Under the pieces are notes generated by a model, which was not told where the DNA came from, did no database searches, and saw nothing but the letters and a program-made list of their open reading frames with translations. From Minicystis rosea (GTDB lineage: Bacteria > Myxococcota_A > Polyangia > Polyangiales > Polyangiaceae), in the NCBI GenBank assembly GCA_001931535.1, contig CP016211.1:13252377-13316376 (forward strand): 64,000 nt of DNA, given 5' to 3'. Both the position numbers and the translations under genes were made by a program. Below, in pieces: positions 61,755-64,000 of the stretch (the stretch's first letter is position 1; every line of letters starts with the position of its first letter).

Positions 61755-63236
61755 ATGGCCCTGCCCGACATCTCCCGCTTCGCCACCCGCCTCGACGTTC
61801 TCCGTGATCTCGGTCGTACCCTGAAGAAGCTCGGGGTCACGTTCGCGGCCGCTGCGCCCGTCGTCAGCGCGGCGGGTGCGGTCCCTCCGGCGCACCGCCA
61901 GCCCATCCGCGCTTTCCATCTCCGCAAGATGAAGAACGCCCTCGGTTACGCGATGCGCATGTTCATGTTTCGCGATCCGGTCACCGAGGCGGAGGGCCGC
62001 GAGGCGCTCGGCGATCTGCTGCCGGCGCTGCTCGACGTGGGCCTGCTCGGGCGCAGCGCGGACGGCGGCATTGTCTCGCAATTCATCCTCGTCGTGCTCG
62101 ACGATCTCTACATCCTCGCCGACGAGCTGGCCCAAGGCGACGAGGCCGTCATGGGCTTCGGCGAGACCACCATCGCCTTGACGGGCGCTGCCTTCCCGCG
62201 CCGTCCGGTGGAGCGCGTCTTGGAGATCGGCTGTGGATCGGGCACGTCCGCGCTCTTCTTGGCGCGCGCCGCGCGCAAGGTGGTGGCGACCGACATCAGC
62301 GAGCGCGCCGTGGCCATCGCGCGCGCCAACGCCGCGCTCAACGGCGTCGAGAGCCTCGATTTGCGCCAAGGCGATCTCTTCGCTCCCGTCGCCGGCGAGA
62401 CGTTCGATCTCATCGTCTCGCAGCCGCCGTTCATCCCGCAGCCCGAGGGCGTCGCCGACGTGACGTTCCTCTACGGTGGTCGCCGCGGCGACGAGCTCTC
62501 GCTCTCGCTGCTCCGGAACCTCGTCGCGCACCTCACGCCCGGCGGGCGCGCCGTGCTCTTCGTCGAGTGGCCCGAGTATGGCGAAATCCCCTTGGAAACG
62601 CGCCTTCGCGACGCGATCGGGCCGAACGCCAACCTGCTTCTCCTGCACTCGCAGGGCAATGGCCTCGACGTGCACGCGGCCACGTACGCCGCCGGCTTGC
62701 ACCCCGGCCTCGGTCCGGCGTTCGAGGCGGAGACGCTGCTGCGCCGCGCGCATTTCGAGCGCGAAGGGATCCGCACGCTCACGCCGTCGCTCACCGTCGT
62801 GGAGCGAACCACGGGCGCGCCCGGGTGGACCGCGTCGATCAACATCCAGCAGATGTCGCAGGTGATGTTCTCCAGCGAGCGGATCGACAAGATCATCGCG
62901 GCGCGCGCGGTCGCCGCGGATCGGGATCGCCTGCTCTCCGCGACGCTGCGCATGCCCGAAGGCACGCTGCTCGCGCAGGAGCAGATCGGGCCGGGCGCCG
63001 AGGTGCCCTCGACGCTCACGGCGCGCTTCCCGCCGAAGGCGCTGATCCCCCAGGTCGACATGACGATGGAGCTGCTCGGTCTCTTGACCTGCGTGCACGA
63101 GGCGGAGACGGCGCGCGAAGGCATTCTGCGCTTCGCCGAGATGTTGGACATGCCGGTCGATCAGGCCATGTCCCAGGGCGGGGCCGCGATCGAGGAGGCT
63201 TTGCTCCACGGTGTGTTGGAGCTCCAGAAGGCTTGA
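61755..63236 (+). CDS. HemK/MTS-type SAM-dependent methyltransferase
   Basis: 493 residues from ATG 61755. The N-terminal ~140 residues are an extra helical/winged-helix domain (FHLRKMKNALGYAMRMFMFR). The methyltransferase core has motif I VLEIGCGSGTSALFLARAAR, motif II VVATDISERAVAIARANAAL, and the catalytic-loop SQPPFIPQP (an S-x-P-P-F variant of NPPY). The NPPY class methylates side-chain or base nitrogens (protein Gln, RNA or DNA), so the substrate is open. The C-terminal ~150 residues are helical. It lies divergent from the kinase gene (111 bp apart). Confidence 0.8.
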   Translation: MALPDISRFATRLDVLRDLGRTLKKLGVTFAAAAPVVSAAGAVPPAHRQPIRAFHLRKMKNALGYAMRMFMFRDPVTEAEGREALGDLLPALLDVGLLGRSADGGIVSQFILVVLDDLYILADELAQGDEAVMGFGETTIALTGAAFPRRPVERVLEIGCGSGTSALFLARAARKVVATDISERAVAIARANAALNGVESLDLRQGDLFAPVAGETFDLIVSQPPFIPQPEGVADVTFLYGGRRGDELSLSLLRNLVAHLTPGGRAVLFVEWPEYGEIPLETRLRDAIGPNANLLLLHSQGNGLDVHAATYAAGLHPGLGPAFEAETLLRRAHFEREGIRTLTPSLTVVERTTGAPGWTASINIQQMSQVMFSSERIDKIIAARAVAADRDRLLSATLRMPEGTLLAQEQIGPGAEVPSTLTARFPPKALIPQVDMTMELLGLLTCVHEAETAREGILRFAEMLDMPVDQAMSQGGAAIEEALLHGVLELQKA

Positions 63237-63632
63237 CCAGGCACGATGTGAGACTCGATGAGACGGCGCGCCGCCGGTCGTGCGGAGCGCCGTTGAGCGG
63301 GCTCGGGCAGGTGGGTTTGCCGGCTCCGGAGCTCGCTCAGATGCGGAAGGCCGGACGCGCATGAAGGGTGTGCGCCACGCTTTCGAGCACAAGCATGGTC
63401 GGCGCGATCACCACAGTGTCCAGTAGGCACGATCTCCGCGGCGCCGGCGGCGCGATCGCCGGCCTCGGTGCCGCGGGGTGATTCTCGATTCGTCCGCGCG
63501 CATTGTGCGGCGAAAGGAGAGGCGCCGGCTCACACGCTCGATTTGCCGCAAAAAGCCGAGGATCGGGGCCTCCGCGAGGCTCGTGACATCGAGCTGACAC
63601 ATTCCGTTCAACGTGACTATGCTGCGCGGCCG
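63237..63632. other. 396-bp intergenic stretch without a supported gene
   Basis: Frames on either strand are short and without recognisable motifs. GTGACTATG just before the next gene could hold an alternative start in another frame. I see no terminator hairpin or repeat of note. Confidence 0.5.
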
Positions 63633-64000
63633 ATGCGTGCCCGCGAGCTGATGCAGAGTCTCCGTGCGCCGGCGATGCGCGCCGAGAGCGGGTTGCTCGC
63701 GGGGGTCGTCATGCTCGCGGTGGCGAGCCTGATTCACGCGCATACGCTGCCCGGAGCGAACGAGACGCGGGCCGTCGCGGCGATGCGCGACGTCACGGTG
63801 GTCGGGCACCTGCTCGCGGCCGGCGTGCTGTCGTCGTCCGCGGTGGCACTGTGGCGGCGCTTCGGTCCCGCGCGCCCGCGCCTCGCGTACCTGGCCATTG
63901 CGATCGCATCGATTGCGGTCACGGCGCCTGCGCTGCGCGAGGACCTCTCGGTGCTCGCGGGCAAGCTGCGCATTCCGCATGGCCTCGCGCTCGCCCTGCT
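63633..64000 (+). CDS. Membrane protein, 3' end outside window
   Basis: ATG 63633 opens MRARELMQSLRAPAMRAESG and the frame is open to the window end (>=122 residues). Several hydrophobic segments are visible: LLAGVVMLAVASLIHAHTLP, VGHLLAAGVLSSSAVALW and LAYLAIAIASIAVTAPAL. It looks like the N-terminal transmembrane part of a larger multi-span protein. No family could be named from this part. Confidence 0.55.
   Translation, partial: MRARELMQSLRAPAMRAESGLLAGVVMLAVASLIHAHTLPGANETRAVAAMRDVTVVGHLLAAGVLSSSAVALWRRFGPARPRLAYLAIAIASIAVTAPALREDLSVLAGKLRIPHGLALAL

Overview
High-GC chromosomal DNA with genome style typical of a myxobacterium (order Myxococcales/Polyangiales): long GC-rich genes, a Ser/Thr kinase fused to a formylglycine-generating-enzyme-like sensor domain, a receptor of the MXAN_5187 type, Cys-rich and Ser-rich lipoproteins, a CYP110-like P450 and a RoxA-like rubber oxygenase. 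No rRNA operon, CRISPR array or intact mobile element was seen. One tRNA (His, GTG anticodon) lies at 29.45-29.52 kb on the minus strand.

Positions 1-29.4 kb are an accessory defence island that ends at tRNA-His. It holds, in order: (i) a type I restriction-like methylase/specificity protein that runs into two P-loop ATPases (1-4.4 kb); (ii) an IS66 scar; (iii) a UPF1/DNA2-like SF1 helicase, a winged-helix-like protein and a two-HKD phospholipase D-fold protein (5.0-10.5 kb); (iv) a ubiquitin-like conjugation operon made of a large unrecognised protein, a Ubl-E2 fusion and a JAB-E1 fusion (10.9-15.05 kb); (v) on the minus strand, a 1500-residue P-loop STAND/NACHT-like protein with a C-terminal purine nucleoside phosphorylase-like (PNP) domain (15.3-19.8 kb); (vi) an IS1182-like scar; (vii) a compact five-gene MoxR/vWA ternary conflict system (20.5-28.0 kb) with a metallophosphoesterase effector, an EAD adaptor, a MoxR ATPase, a vWA protein and a SLOG-winged helix-PNP fusion; (viii) a decayed serine-recombinase tail, a perfect hairpin and tRNA-His, which looks like the insertion site. 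Three island genes (near 1.70, 5.81 and 11.07 kb) are each broken by a -1 shift exactly at a run of five G or C. These are either sequencing-type indels or real decay or recoding.

From 29.5 kb onward the region looks like ordinary chromosome: an HDAC-family deacetylase, an MXAN_5187-like membrane receptor, a P450, release factor 3 (prfC), an NAD(P)-binding epimerase-like protein, lipoproteins, a phospholipase C-type phosphoesterase and a Fis-type helix-turn-helix protein. Between 43.4 and 53.2 kb a TetR regulator precedes a probable catabolic cluster: acyl-CoA dehydrogenase, RoxA-like dihaem rubber oxygenase, two coupled acyl-CoA dehydrogenases, a zinc alcohol dehydrogenase, a GXWXG/DUF4334 protein and an acyl-CoA synthetase. 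A natural reading is oxidative cleavage of polyisoprene followed by aldehyde/alcohol oxidation, CoA activation and beta-oxidation. The rest holds a large-subunit catalase, a DUF3500 protein, an endonuclease/exonuclease/phosphatase protein, a membrane-protein/MerR pair with a clear MerR-type operator, the kinase-FGE fusion, a HemK-like methyltransferase and the start of a membrane protein cut by the window end.

The most promising undescribed biology is in the island: the ubiquitin-like operon whose E2 lacks a cysteine at the usual place and which is preceded by an unrecognised 690-residue protein, and the ternary system whose terminal component joins a nucleotide-sensor-like SLOG domain to a PNP effector.
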